NCBI GenBank assembly: GCA_905182985.1
Contig: CAJJDN010000032.1
Coordinates: forward strand, 343,562 to 407,561
Length of the DNA: 64,000 nt
Reading direction: 5' to 3'
Origin: Paramecium sonneborni
Taxonomy: Eukaryota; Ciliophora; Oligohymenophorea; Peniculida; Parameciidae
Shown piece by piece: positions 1 to 10,494 of this stretch (positions within the stretch are counted from its first letter, which is position 1; each line of letters opens with the position of its first letter). Below the pieces are notes generated by a model. It worked only from the letters and a program-made list of their open reading frames with translations, made no database searches and had not been told where the DNA came from. A program made the translations under genes and the position numbers.

Positions 1-296
1 TCTTCGAGTTTGTACTATCAAAATAAATGACTAAAATATTACTTTAAGAGCTTTTTATAAGTCAATTATGATTACTGGCCGAAAACGTTTATCATGTCCG
101 TGTATGTAAATAACCCCATTTAACTATTAAAATGAAATTAAAAATATACCACAACAGAGTTTGGAGGATTTGATAAACTAATATTGTTTTTCCACAAAAG
201 ATGTTGCTTTAAAACCTTTTTAATAATCTTAAGAATAATAATACATGAATAGTGTTTGTAATTTCATAATCACAATATGATAAAATTCTTAAGTAA
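1..296. other. Window edge, no gene recognised
   Basis: AT-rich sequence beyond the 3' end of the first gene. No conserved reading frame was found on either strand. The neighbouring minus-strand gene may extend to 270 if a possible 21-nt intron carrying its first TGA is spliced out. Confidence 0.5.
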
Positions 297-540
297 TCAC
301 TATCTTACCATCTATGAAAATATTATTAAATATTACTCTTTAGGTAATCGTAAAGGTGGTATGTTAATCAATGCTTTCTTTAATTTGTTTAGTTACTCTT
401 ATTCTATTGGTTCCATTTAAATATTCTCAAATATTTTTCTTTCAATCTTTCCTGCAATAATAACCTTATCAGCTATTTTTTTTTAAAAGATACATACATC
501 CAGGTTCTATTATTTTTTCTTTTTTTATATAGTCAATCAT
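297..540 (-). CDS. Small hypothetical protein
   Basis: A 72-residue protein starting MIDYIKKEKIIEPG. A 25-nt GTATG...ATAG intron follows residue 14; removing it gives 73 codons to a TGA at 297-299. The protein is charged and helical-looking, with no membrane segment, and I do not recognise a family. An alternative 3' end at 270 results if GTAAG...TTAAG (21 nt, containing the TGA) is also an intron. The start codon lies only 6 nt from the divergent AMMECR1 start, so both genes must share one very small promoter or have leaders inside each other. Confidence 0.6.
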
Positions 541-546
541 ATTATA

Positions 547-1143
547 ATGTAAATTAATTAAGCTCTCCCAATACATTGTGCTTATTGTTTTGATATTCTG
601 CTAGCATCTTTATAAAAAAAAGATGTACCTAAACCAACCTTTTAAGAATTTGATGTTCCAGTTTTTGTTACTTTTCATACAAATAAAGAAGATTTGAGAG
701 GGTGTATAGGAACATTTTCACCAGGTCCTTTGAGTTAACAATTAGCTAAATATACTTATTTATCAGCCTTTAAGGATAGTAGGTTCCCTCCTATATAAAT
801 GAAAGAATTAGATTCTTTAGATGTTGGAGTGAGTTTATTAGTGAACTTTTAAAAAGGAAAAAAGTGGAATCAATGGGAAGTAGGAAAACATGGAATTATT
901 ATTGATTTCTAAGAGGGGGGAAGAGGTAAATATATCTAATAATTTTTAGAATATGGAGCTACTTTTCTACCAGAAGTAGCAGCTGAATAAGAATGGGATG
1001 TTAACACAACTTTAGAACATTTGATTGCAAAGGCAGGATATAGAAAGAATTACTAAAATGTATTAGACAAGATTGATTTAACAACTTATGAAACATCTAA
1101 AGCTAAATTGACTTATGCTGAATATTTAGAATTGAAGAAATGA
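547..1143 (+). CDS. AMMECR1: AMMECR1-domain protein
   Basis: A 198-residue, intronless protein covering essentially only the AMMECR1 domain. Visible marks are the start region CAYCFDIL (residues 11-18), the family's most conserved motif LRGCIGTFSP (about residues 51-60), SAFKDSRFPP (about 75-84) and LPEVAAEQEWD (about 139-149). The family occurs in archaea, bacteria and eukaryotes; its biochemical role is unsettled. Several TAA/TAG codons sit at Gln positions, for instance in LSQQLAKY. The start at 547 is chosen because it directly precedes the conserved CAYCFD block. Confidence 0.95.
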
Positions 1144-1159
1144 TCAATATATATAAATT

Positions 1160-1495
1160 ATGAATGATGATTTCGATAATGTGGCATTCATCCCAAATTA
1201 GATTGCAGAAAAAGCATTTTAAAAAGGCGTGACTGAAGGAAAAGCCAAAGTTGATGCTAACATTTATAATGATTCTTATATTAAAGGATGGAATCAAGGA
1301 GCAATAGTAGGCATGATTGAATCTCAAATATCCATTTTGAAAATTATTGATCCTACTCTTTCAATTCAAAAATATGAAGAACAATTAAAAAAATTAGAAT
1401 CTATAGAGGATCTAATCAAATTAAGGAAAACCCTAACTATGTTATATCCATTAAAAGGACTTATATAATTGAAAAAACAAAGTTTGGATTTCTGA
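1160..1495 (+). CDS. Yae1/LTO1-like small protein
   Basis: A 111-residue intronless protein beginning 16 nt after the AMMECR1 stop. The N-terminal half has regularly spaced glycines, FQKGVTEGK followed by SYIKGWNQGAIVG, similar to the repeated GX3 pattern of Yae1/LTO1 proteins. Those help insert the iron-sulfur cluster of the ribosome recycling factor ABCE1/Rli1. The C-terminal half is a charged helix. The family call rests only on the glycine pattern and size, so it is tentative. Confidence 0.6.
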
Positions 1496-1510
1496 TATTT
1501 TATAATCAAA

Positions 1511-1809
1511 TCATGGTTTTTTACGAGGGTTTCTTTTAGCTAAAGCTGCTTATGTTTCATCTTTTTTTAATCTTAAGAATTTCTCTAAAACAACTTTATC
1601 ATCTAATTTCAATTATTCTAAATGACTCTAAACTTTTTATTCCAATGTCAATGTACTATTTTAATCTAAGAATGGCTACTCTTTCTAATAATATGTCTGT
1701 ATTGCTTTATAGACAACAATTTTACTTGATATCTCTACAATGATCCTTTTGATAATTTTGATATATTTAGAAACATTGATGTTTCTCTAATAGGTTATTA
1801 TTCATTCAT
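1511..1809 (-). CDS. SAP30-like Sin3-binding protein
   Basis: An 89-residue protein from two exons (1809-1726 and 1696-1511), separated by a 29-nt GTAAA...ACAG intron. The segment NISKLSKGSLQRYQ-TYYQ (about residues 15-32), then LEQKVQSHLEQ and KVVLEKFLRLKK, follows the Sin3-binding domain of SAP30: LxxLxRYxxHY, then QHF-like and FLRxxK helices. In other eukaryotes SAP30 bridges Sin3 and histone deacetylases. Here the protein is little more than that domain, plus a basic C-terminal tail (RNPRKKP). Its 3' end faces the Yae1-like gene, 15 nt away. Confidence 0.75.
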
Positions 1810-2000
1810 TTTTTATTTTTATTTATTTAATCCTAATCAATAAACAAAAACAATCTATAACTAAAACATTTTCAAATTTCTATTCTTACATTTTGCCAAT
1901 CATTTTTATAAGTAATATAGATATTAAATTAAGCACTTAAACAAATTTCCATAATAAATACTATATTCTAAATATAATTATTTTTTCACAATTATTCAGA

Positions 2001-2754
2001 ATGATTCAAACTTTGATAAAATAAATACTATAATAAGTAAGAATTAATTTTTTAAATATTGACATAATTAGATTAATATATTACATATCAATAAATATGT
2101 AATATATTTCAGTCAAATTTTAGCAATTTAATTATGGACGACACAAAAATAATCTAAATTCTTCAATAAATATAAAACATTTTAATCTAAAAAATAATTA
2201 AAAAAATTTTATAATTCAAGCCATCCTGAAAATGCTAATCATAATTTACTTCATTTTTTTTATTTGAAATATCTTCATATAAAAAACTATGAACACTTTC
2301 TGATGTTTATATAAATATTATACTTAAATTTTCATTCCAATTAGAAGCTTAATATGGATAACGATGACTTAATAATTCATTTAGTCTCCTAAAAGGTGAT
2401 AAAAATATAAAATAATATTATAAGCTGATTATTTATATGAGATTTTTGGGGTAGTAATTGATATAAAATTATTTAGCTTACCATATTATTGAAGTTAAGA
2501 AAAAGCTTTAGGACTAAAGAGATTGAGGCTTAAACATAATGGGGATGTCTTAAAGTTTAAAATTAAATAAAATTACATGAAGTGTAGAAGATTTAGATTG
2601 TGCTTGTGATTATGTAAAAATAACTGAACTTACATTTGATCATGCTAATTGAATGATATTTATTAGGAAACAAACCTATAATGAAATTAAAGATGGTTTG
2701 CCTAATGAAATATAATAAAAATAGTCAATGAGATATGTAGAAGTGATTTTATGA
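2001..2754 (+). pseudogene. Doubtful gene or decayed gene
   Basis: A single + frame is open from 2001 through about 2370 (with a possible 35-nt intron at 2037-2071). It contains protein-like stretches such as NSSHPENANHNLLH. After a likely 29-nt intron near 2397, the same frame reads on to a TGA at 2752-2754 but is broken by TGA codons near 2530, 2577 and 2650. Peptides such as VEDLDCACDYVKITEL look coding. The end lies 7 nt from a convergent gene, as for real genes here. I could not find a splicing pattern that removes all stops, so it is either a pseudogene or a gene with unresolved introns. Confidence 0.35.
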
Positions 2755-2761
2755 TATAGAA

Positions 2762-3004
2762 TCAAATGATGATACATCCGCAGGATTATTTAGCATCTTA
2801 TAGGGGTTCTTCAACATTATATATTTTCCAGTTCTCAACTTCATATACTTAGATCAAAGATGATTATTTGTTTATTTCATCAACGAATGTAATTCTATGT
2901 TTTTTTGATCCTTGAGTAATAACATTCTTAAATTTATCACATCTCTGTGAGGTTTAGAAATCTTTTTTGGATGCTTTTAAAATACCAGATATTTGTGTAT
3001 TCAT
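2762..3004 (-). CDS. Small hypothetical protein
   Basis: An 80-residue intronless protein, start MNTQISGILKASKKDF. The centre reads HRITFVDEINKQSSLIQVYEVENWKIYN, in which RITF resembles the RVxF docking motif of protein phosphatase 1 partners. That resemblance is short and could be chance. It lies 44 nt downstream of the next minus-strand gene. No other family was recognised. Confidence 0.65.
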
Positions 3005-3048
3005 CAAATAATTAATATTAATATTGATCATATTTGTAATAAAAATAC

Positions 3049-4252
3049 TCAGATGAGTTGTGGTTACTCTTCTTAATCCAATTATTATTCTTGAACTGCT
3101 TCTTGAACTACTTCTTGTTCTTAATGTTAATTTAAGTTATTTTATGGTTGTAACAATTCTGATTATTATTGTTATTCTTCATGAGCTTCTTAGATCAATA
3201 CTTCAGGTTCTTAGTTTACATGTTCAAGAGGCACTTCTTTGATTGGTTATTACAATTATGGTTCATTAGCTGGAACTACTGGTTCTTGAGCATTTTAGAA
3301 TGGGAATTATTTTTATGGAACTGAAAGCATTTTTTATTTTAATTCTTCGTTACTCATTGGTCCTTACATGATGAGTTATTCCATGATGGCTTAATAAATC
3401 AAATCAAGTTGTCTCATTTTAGTATTGAAATGGCTATTAGCTTATTGACTATAGACTTGGGTGGCATATTATAAAATTTTGTTTCCTGGATCTTCAAATT
3501 GATTTAAACCATATTATTCTAAGATATCTTTTCTAGAATGAATATAGGCTTTTACTTAGAACTCTCCATTTTAAGAGATTACATAATTTCCATCATTTTT
3601 GGACTCTAGAAATTGATCTATTCGCCTTTTTCTTGTAATTCTAGCAATTTTTCATTCAATTTAAGAGCACTTTCAGTCATTACTTTTTCAAGTATTTCAA
3701 AAGTTAAATCAGCAGTAAGAAAGGGTGGAATATCTGTTTTAGGATCTGGAGATTATCCTGCAAAAGATCTATCAAAAGATTCTTTCATTTCTTTTTATAA
3801 ATCTTTTATAGTAGGATCATCACGATAAACATGTTGACAAAAATGTTCAACCTATTATTTGGTAATTTTAAACGATTTATAAACCATTTCTTCAACTTAT
3901 TCAATTTCTCCTCTAAACATGGCTAATTTATATTTAAGTTATACGTTGTTCTAAGAGCATCATCTTAATATCTTCTGGTCTAGCTCTACCCATAGATTAT
4001 TATTTAATATTTATAGCAACTGCAGCGAAATTTTGAAATACTGTGAAAAGCTCTTTCTTAAGTTCTTTTAAAATTTTGATGATGGTTTCCCTGTCAATTA
4101 TTTAATGTTCAGTATTTATCTTTCTATAGAATTATTTAATATTCATACCCATCTGACTTCTTCAGAAAATTGAAAAGTAGAACACTAGCTCCAGTTAAGA
4201 CTGCTGCTCCTGTTAAAAGAGTGAATATTTTATTGTTTTCTACTTTGCTCAT
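3049..4252 (-). CDS. Hypothetical N-anchored membrane protein
   Basis: A 377-residue protein after removal of three introns of 25, 22 and 23 nt; the lengths give an exact 378 codons. A hydrophobic segment at residues about 9-30 (IFTLLTGAAVLTGASVLLFN) is followed by KK, typical of a signal anchor. The middle is helical with many Met/Glu/Gln. The last 90 residues are rich in Gln, Glu and Pro. No catalytic motif or known domain was recognised. At first sight the frame breaks near 3600; a 23-nt GTAAAAG...CTAG intron explains it. Confidence 0.75.
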
Positions 4253-4377
4253 TTTACCACAAATTTAATAATTAAATATTTTATTAAAATAAAATCTAAG
4301 TGAGGTGAATTTGAGTAAATCATAAAAATAATAGAGACTTAAATGAAATGTATATATGTCTATATAAATTTAAAATA

Positions 4378-5778
4378 TCATTCCATTTTTAATTCTGGTA
4401 TGTATTCATCAGGATTTATTGGTAAAGGAACTGATCGTTTATATCCCTTGAGTAATTCTTTAAGTTTATCAATACGTTGAGTTAAATCTTCAATAATGTC
4501 TCTAGGAGATAAATCTTCCTATTTGAGTAAATGATGTAATTTAACAATTAAGAAACCACCACAAGGAGAAGTAATACAATCATGTAATCTATCCATAATA
4601 TCAACATCTTTTTATGCTTATTCATAAATAGAATCAATACAACCATTAATAAGGTTGGTAGCATAGATATCATCTACTCTTTCATCATCAAAATATCTTT
4701 TGGCTTTAATTCTATCTAAATATTTAAGTGTTTAATTTGGTACGACATCTTTCATATAAAAGGATTCCATAAATTCTTTGGTAGTTGGTTAATTATACAA
4801 AGCTTCAATAGTTTTCTCAGTAGTGTATAATCTTAATTTTATTTTATTAGGGAAATTCCTTCTTTCAGGTCTATCAATTTTTATAGAATATATTATTTCT
4901 GGCATAGCTATTTTATTTACATAAATAAAATAAGCAGGTATTTTGGAACGTTATTTCCAAAAGTTGATTTCTAAACTATATTTATATTCTCTGTTTTATT
5001 TACGTTTCTTTCTTTAATGAATATGTTCTGATTTAACTTTATAAAGATCATTCTTTTATTATTCGAATATTTCAGGATCTCTCATACAATCCATTAATTT
5101 AATAAGTATTTAGAATGTTTCCTTAATGACATCATTACATACTACCTTTTTCTTTTCTTTTTCATCTAATAATAATCTTAATTAATCTATAAATTGAATA
5201 ACTTTTGGATCCTATAAAATAACCTAAACTCTTTCCTTCATAAATGCTATATATTCTAAAGTCATTTCTAATACTGCCTAAATCACTTTAGGTTTAGATA
5301 GCATTTACAACCATTATCTTTCAACTAATTGTTATAGTATTTCTTCCAATATAAAATCAAAAGTTTCTATACTTGTATTTTAATCCAGTTAATATTAATA
5401 ATTTATATCAATACCTAAATTCATTAATACTTCTTCACTTACTAATTAACAATAGAACTTTTTATTAGGTAAAATAGATAAGTCTACTACTTCATGAGGT
5501 GTTTTTTATTTTCTATTTATTTATAAAGCATAAATTAATTCTGGTAATGGAGTCTTCTATTAAAGATAAAATGTTAATAATTATCGACATCCTTATTTGA
5601 AATCTGTTGCTGCTCCTATTTATTTCTATTTCTATTTATGTTTATGTAATTAGTAAGTTGATATTTCAAGAAATGAATTCCTAAACTTTCCTAAAAATGT
5701 CCCATCATCTTTATCACTGTAATCATCATTCTCTAATGATTCAATATACATTTTTTTATTATTTCTATAAATATGCAT
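4378..5778 (-). CDS. Hypothetical cytosolic protein, intronless
   Basis: A 466-residue protein read in one exon, start MHIYRNNKKMYIESLEND; a second Met at 5751 is also possible. A TGA in frame just upstream of 5778 fixes the longest start. The protein is evenly hydrophilic and helical, with no signal peptide, membrane segment or repeat. A conserved-looking C-terminal block includes CITSPCGGFLIVKLHHLL and DIIEDLTQRIDKLKELL. I do not recognise it. Its start faces the next gene's start with 53 nt between them. Confidence 0.8.
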
Positions 5779-5831
5779 CCCAATTTTAAGGTATCACCAT
5801 AATAATCCTTCTAATTTTTTTGATTAATAAT

Positions 5832-8188
5832 ATGAATTAACAATTTAATGTTTAATATTAAGGGAATAAATCCACTCGTTACAATAGATTACCCAATCTA
5901 ACCAACAATCCCTATTTAAAGTACAAAGAGAGTATTAACTTAGTCTCTCTTAAGAATTACGAAATTCACGTACAAATAAGAATTAAGCTTAATCTAAATA
6001 GGTAATCAATTATATTCATCTTAGATTGCACTATCAAATAAGAAAGATGATGCTAACAACTATTATTATCATACTACTATCTATAACGTTAAAGAAAATA
6101 AAGATATTTCAAAATTCTCTAAGTATTACTGAAATTATCAATCCATAGTAATCAACAATTAACTTTTGCCAAATACAATGAAATCTAAACCAAACTCTTA
6201 GTTTCAGATTTCAAAAAGAAAGTTGATGCCTTCCTTAAAAAAAATAATTAAAATTACAAAAATCATTTGATTAGTAATAAAATAACTTCTTCCATAAAGG
6301 AATTAAACTCTTTACAATAAATTAAAAATCAAGAATTATTGAACTAATCTTTATGTTCTAATAAATACACTATCACAACTGAAAGTATTTCTTATAATTT
6401 TATTATCTTAGAAAAATCTATGAAAACCATGGAAATATTTATTTTAGGCAAAAATAAACTTGTTACCAAATAAGTTATTTCAAGTGAACTCATACAACAT
6501 AGATTATTGAAATAAATGGAAAGCTTTCTAAAAGATGATAAATTTAATTATGATTTGAAGTAGATTATTTCATCTAATTAGAATGACAACCATGATTGAT
6601 TAATATTCTGAAATTGTCAATAAAATTAATGAAAAAGCCTTTACTATTAAAATTCCAGATAAGTATGTCATTTAAATGAGTGATTACAATGAATATTATT
6701 AAATTAAAGAAGATTCAACTGATAAAATTAATTAAAATAGATTAGAAATTATAGCTGATTAAATCATTTAAGAAATTTAATAATCTAAAAAAACTACTCC
6801 TAAAATTTTAAGCCATTAAACTTCTGAACTTTATGAACCAATTATTCAAGTTATCTAAACTGAACCAACTATTATTCAATAAGAACTTATTTAGTAAGAA
6901 ACTACTGATGTACAATAGATAATACCAGAAATGAAGATTTCAAATAAGAAAATTCGATAAAGAAAAAAAACTTACCAGAACAAAAATGAAATAAATTAAT
7001 CTCAACATTCCAGTGTTTCTGAAATGATGGATTCTTCTTTAAAAAACTAAGTGATAAAAGATAATGACGATATTAAAAAGAAAAAAAAAGAAAAATCTAA
7101 GATTATTGATTAAGCTAAAATAGAAGAATAAGAATAATAAGATCTGATACAAAAAGAAATTTAATTACAAAACAAAAATAAAATAATTAAAAAACTTAGA
7201 GAATTTGATCACTTATTCAAACCTATTACTTATTTAAGGAGTTAATCTGAAAATATTATTTTATAAACTCAAGAGCCAATAATTCTAACAAAACCAAAAG
7301 AAATAATTCTTAAAACTTCAAGTATCGGATCTATTAATGATAATATAAATTTAAAAGAAATTAATGAAATCATTAGAATCAAAAGAAAATAGTTATATGA
7401 CTATCAATAAGAATAACTTCGATAAGAAAGAGAGTAATAACAAACCATTGAGAATTTCATTTAAAATAAGAACAATGGTTAATCTAAACCTTTAAACATA
7501 ATTGTTAATGGTAAAAACATAAATGAATTAAAAGCGGGCGCTGAATTTTGGGACCCTAAAAGAAATTCTCCAAGGTCTTTCACAAAGTAACGATAAAATA
7601 TCAATAATCTAAATACAACAGATTAACCTTTATAAGGGCAACAATAAGAAATAAATGATAACGAATAAAAAAACAATATGATAGAAGAATAAGAACAAAA
7701 ACCTGAGTCTACTAAAATTTTGGAGGAAAATAATCCTTACATTAATACTATACAACAAACTATCTGTAACAGTATTAATAATCAATAAGTGATTAACGAA
7801 AAAATAATAAGCTTTGAATAAAATTTAAAATAGTAATAACATCAAGATATTTTTGATATTTTATTAGCTTCCGATTCAGTTTATGATGTAAAAATTGATG
7901 ATTATAAAATTGGAAAACCTCAAAAAAATTAAATTCAAAATCTTACTTTCGAATTCAAGCAGGATTAAGATAAGATAGTTTTTATTCATTAGTAACATCA
8001 AAAATAAATTTAGGGTCTTATGGAGGAGAGAAATAAAATAAGTGATTTCTAAACTTAGTTACCTAAACAAATTATTATCTGCTTAAATCAATTCAGAAGA
8101 TGAAAATATCAAAGACATTATAAAAATTTTTGATCCAAAAGACAACCTAGAGAATAACAATTTAGAAAACAAAAATTCATAAATCTGA
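5832..8188 (+). CDS. Gln/Lys-rich hypothetical protein
   Basis: A 746-residue protein from six exons; introns of 23, 23, 26, 22 and 22 nt near 5920, 6000, 6120, 6560 and 7990 restore one frame of 747 codons. The composition is dominated by Gln, Asn, Lys, Ile and Glu, with long coiled-coil-like or disordered stretches (around residues 290-600). One island, LKAGAEFWDPKRNSPRSF, looks conserved. No enzymatic domain was seen. Most Gln residues use TAA. Function unknown. Confidence 0.75.
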
Positions 8189-8346
8189 AAACTTGTTTCC
8201 ATATAATACACTATAATATTTACTATTTTAATTATATTTAAGAGATTATTGATTCCACAAAAACATGGAACGTCTTAATGATATCTACTGATCTATTTAA
8301 AATTTATGGAATATTTTATTATTCAAATGCCTTAAAAATAATAAAC

Positions 8347-8832
8347 TCAATCACTGTTACAAAGTTTGAATTTCTTCTTGCCAACACACTATCCGCAGTT
8401 TGGACAATAATGAACTTTATCTTTACAGCTCTTCAATACAAAGGGCAAAAAGACAAGAGGCAAAAAGAATATAAATATGAAAAATGCAACAATCCAAGTT
8501 TGTGGTCCAGCTCTATGCTGCATTAAAGTAGTTCCAGGCTTCTTACAATATTTACATTAAATTTAGATAGGAATAATTGATCCTTGAGCATCATATGGTA
8601 GATTAGTAGTATTAGTATCAGTATTGTACAAAGGAGTGACAAGAAAACCAGTTGGAATTGGAATACCTGATTATTTACAGAATAAATTACCACTTTATAT
8701 AAAATGATTTTAGGTTGGAATTCCTACAAATATTTTATCTGTATTTTCTTCGTATCTCACATCTGCTAAGTTTGGATACGTTACTTTCTGGATTTCAGAT
8801 TCATTTAGTTAAGTATGAGCCAAATGAGACAT
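8347..8832 (-). CDS. LITAF-domain membrane-associated protein
   Basis: A 161-residue protein ending in a LITAF domain. It has CKYCKKPGTT (first CxxC), then a hydrophobic stretch of about 23 residues after TWIVAFFIFIFF, then CPNCGQCVG (second CxxC) and a short basic end. In animals, LITAF domains bind zinc and sit on the cytosolic face of late endosomal or lysosomal membranes with the hydrophobic stretch dipping in. Residues 60-67 may be a 24-nt GTAATTT...ATCAG intron: it is a multiple of three and holds no TGA, so the reading frame alone cannot decide. Confidence 0.9.
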
Positions 8833-9034
8833 TATAAATAATGATTTAGATTTTCAATATAATATTCCACATATTTATATACATATTTTGTACATTAATG
8901 AACAGAATTATAAAATTTAAATATTTTCTGTTTTTCTGGATTTAATAATCCAATATAACATTTTTTAACAATTATTATAGAACTATTTATTAATTGCTTT
9001 TTTTCTATATTTTTATTTTTTCATTACATATTAA

Positions 9035-10463
9035 ATGTTGCCTGTTTGTAATATTATCGAATAAAAAAAGGTGATGAGAAGTATTTTAAAGATTATTTGA
9101 TTTGCAATGTTACTGATGAATCAGAAAATTACACATGCTTTGGATGTTAACATTATTCATATAAAGAAGGAATAAATTTATTTAATTCGATTTTTGGTAA
9201 GATGATCTAATAATAGGTTGTGCATACACTTTAAATAGTTGTGGTCAGTTTTTCTTAACTAGTGGGTTTAGGGGCAGAAATGCAAAAAACCTCTATATTA
9301 ATGGGTTTATTACATTATAATGAATATGAGGCGACTAATATTACTTAGTATTAATTTAGAATATTTAGTTATATATCTATATCCTCAAGTTCTCTATATT
9401 TAATTTTTCTATGTCTATTTTGTGGAAATGAAATTGGCCTTGTTGATGATTAGGCTATATAATTATTTTTTCCTTTTATAGTAATTTTAACTGATATTGG
9501 GAATTATCTAAATAGAACTATTTATGACTAAGTTTTTGTTTTAATAACAATAAGTTTAGAATATATTTGGATCATTTTATTAACCTTGAAATATGATAGA
9601 TCTAGGAATCATGAAATAGAATCAAAGAAAAAAGAGATTACTATAGATGAACACCTGATTAATTATAAATTAAAAACTTAATCTTCTACAAGTTTACTTC
9701 AATAACTAAACAATAAAGAAAATTCGAAATATTCGCTATTATGGATTGTATTATCTTAATTATTATTACAATCAACACTTTTTTTTTTAAGGGGAGGAAA
9801 CCCTATTTAATTCATAAAATTCAAATATAGTGGTCTATTATATTGGATAATAACAGGAGTCATTTATACATTTGGTTTTTTAATTTCATATTATCTTTAC
9901 ATAAGATAAGCAAAAGATTATAAGAAACATATGAATGATGATCCCAATTTTTATGAGATTCGACCTTTAAATTAAAGTCTATTATTGATTTTGATTGGTT
10001 TGGTCTCATTTTTTTTTAGTGGAATTAGTGGAGTAGGAGCTGGATTAATTTTAATTCCTAGTTGTATTTTAATTAAACGATTTCGAATGGGCATCTTAAA
10101 GGCTATCAGAACTATGGTTGTTGTTTAATTTCTAATTGATATTTGTGTAATACCATAAACAATTTAAAGTAATCTGATTTTAAGTTAAATTTAGATTATA
10201 ATTCTTTGGAAATAGATGATCAACTATTTTATATGCTAATCGGAATCATATCTTTTATTCTAACTATTCTGTTTCACAAATTTCTTATTAAAGAATCATA
10301 CCAACTTAATTTGATTCTTATTATTATTGGATTATTTGCTTTTGATTTTATTATTGGAATTTATTAAGCATACACATTTGAGAGTCCAATTAAAAGAAAT
10401 CCATATTTTTCAATTTCTATTGATGATTGTTCTATAAATTGTAAATTTAAATTAAAAAAATGA
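9035..10463 (+). CDS. TauE/SafE (TSUP) family transporter
   Basis: A 459-residue polytopic protein; introns of 23 nt (after codon 5) and 26 nt (near 10170) give exactly 460 codons. The repeated family signature is present in both halves: SFSQLVGLGAEMQKTSIL in the first, and FFSGISGVGAGLILIPSC followed by GILKAIRTMVVVQ in the second (the family's GxxGVGGGxxxxP...A..T pattern). About ten hydrophobic segments flank a charged central loop. TSUP proteins move small anions such as sulfite, sulfonates or organic acids; the substrate here cannot be told. A cysteine-rich luminal loop (CNVTDESENYTCFGC) follows the N-terminus. Confidence 0.88.
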
Positions 10464-10494
10464 ATAATGATTCTTTAATAAAAATAACTATAAA

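Noticed and set aside
3600..3640. Apparent frameshift in the minus-strand gene
   Set aside because: A 23-nt GTAAAAG...CTAG intron slightly further on joins the two frames and gives an exact codon number.
6560..6600. Apparent end of one gene and overlapping start of another
   Set aside because: A 22-nt GTAGATT...ATTAG intron removes the frame break, leaving one gene.
8000..8101. Apparent frameshift before the end of the Gln-rich gene
   Set aside because: A 22-nt GTAACATC...TTTAG intron explains it.
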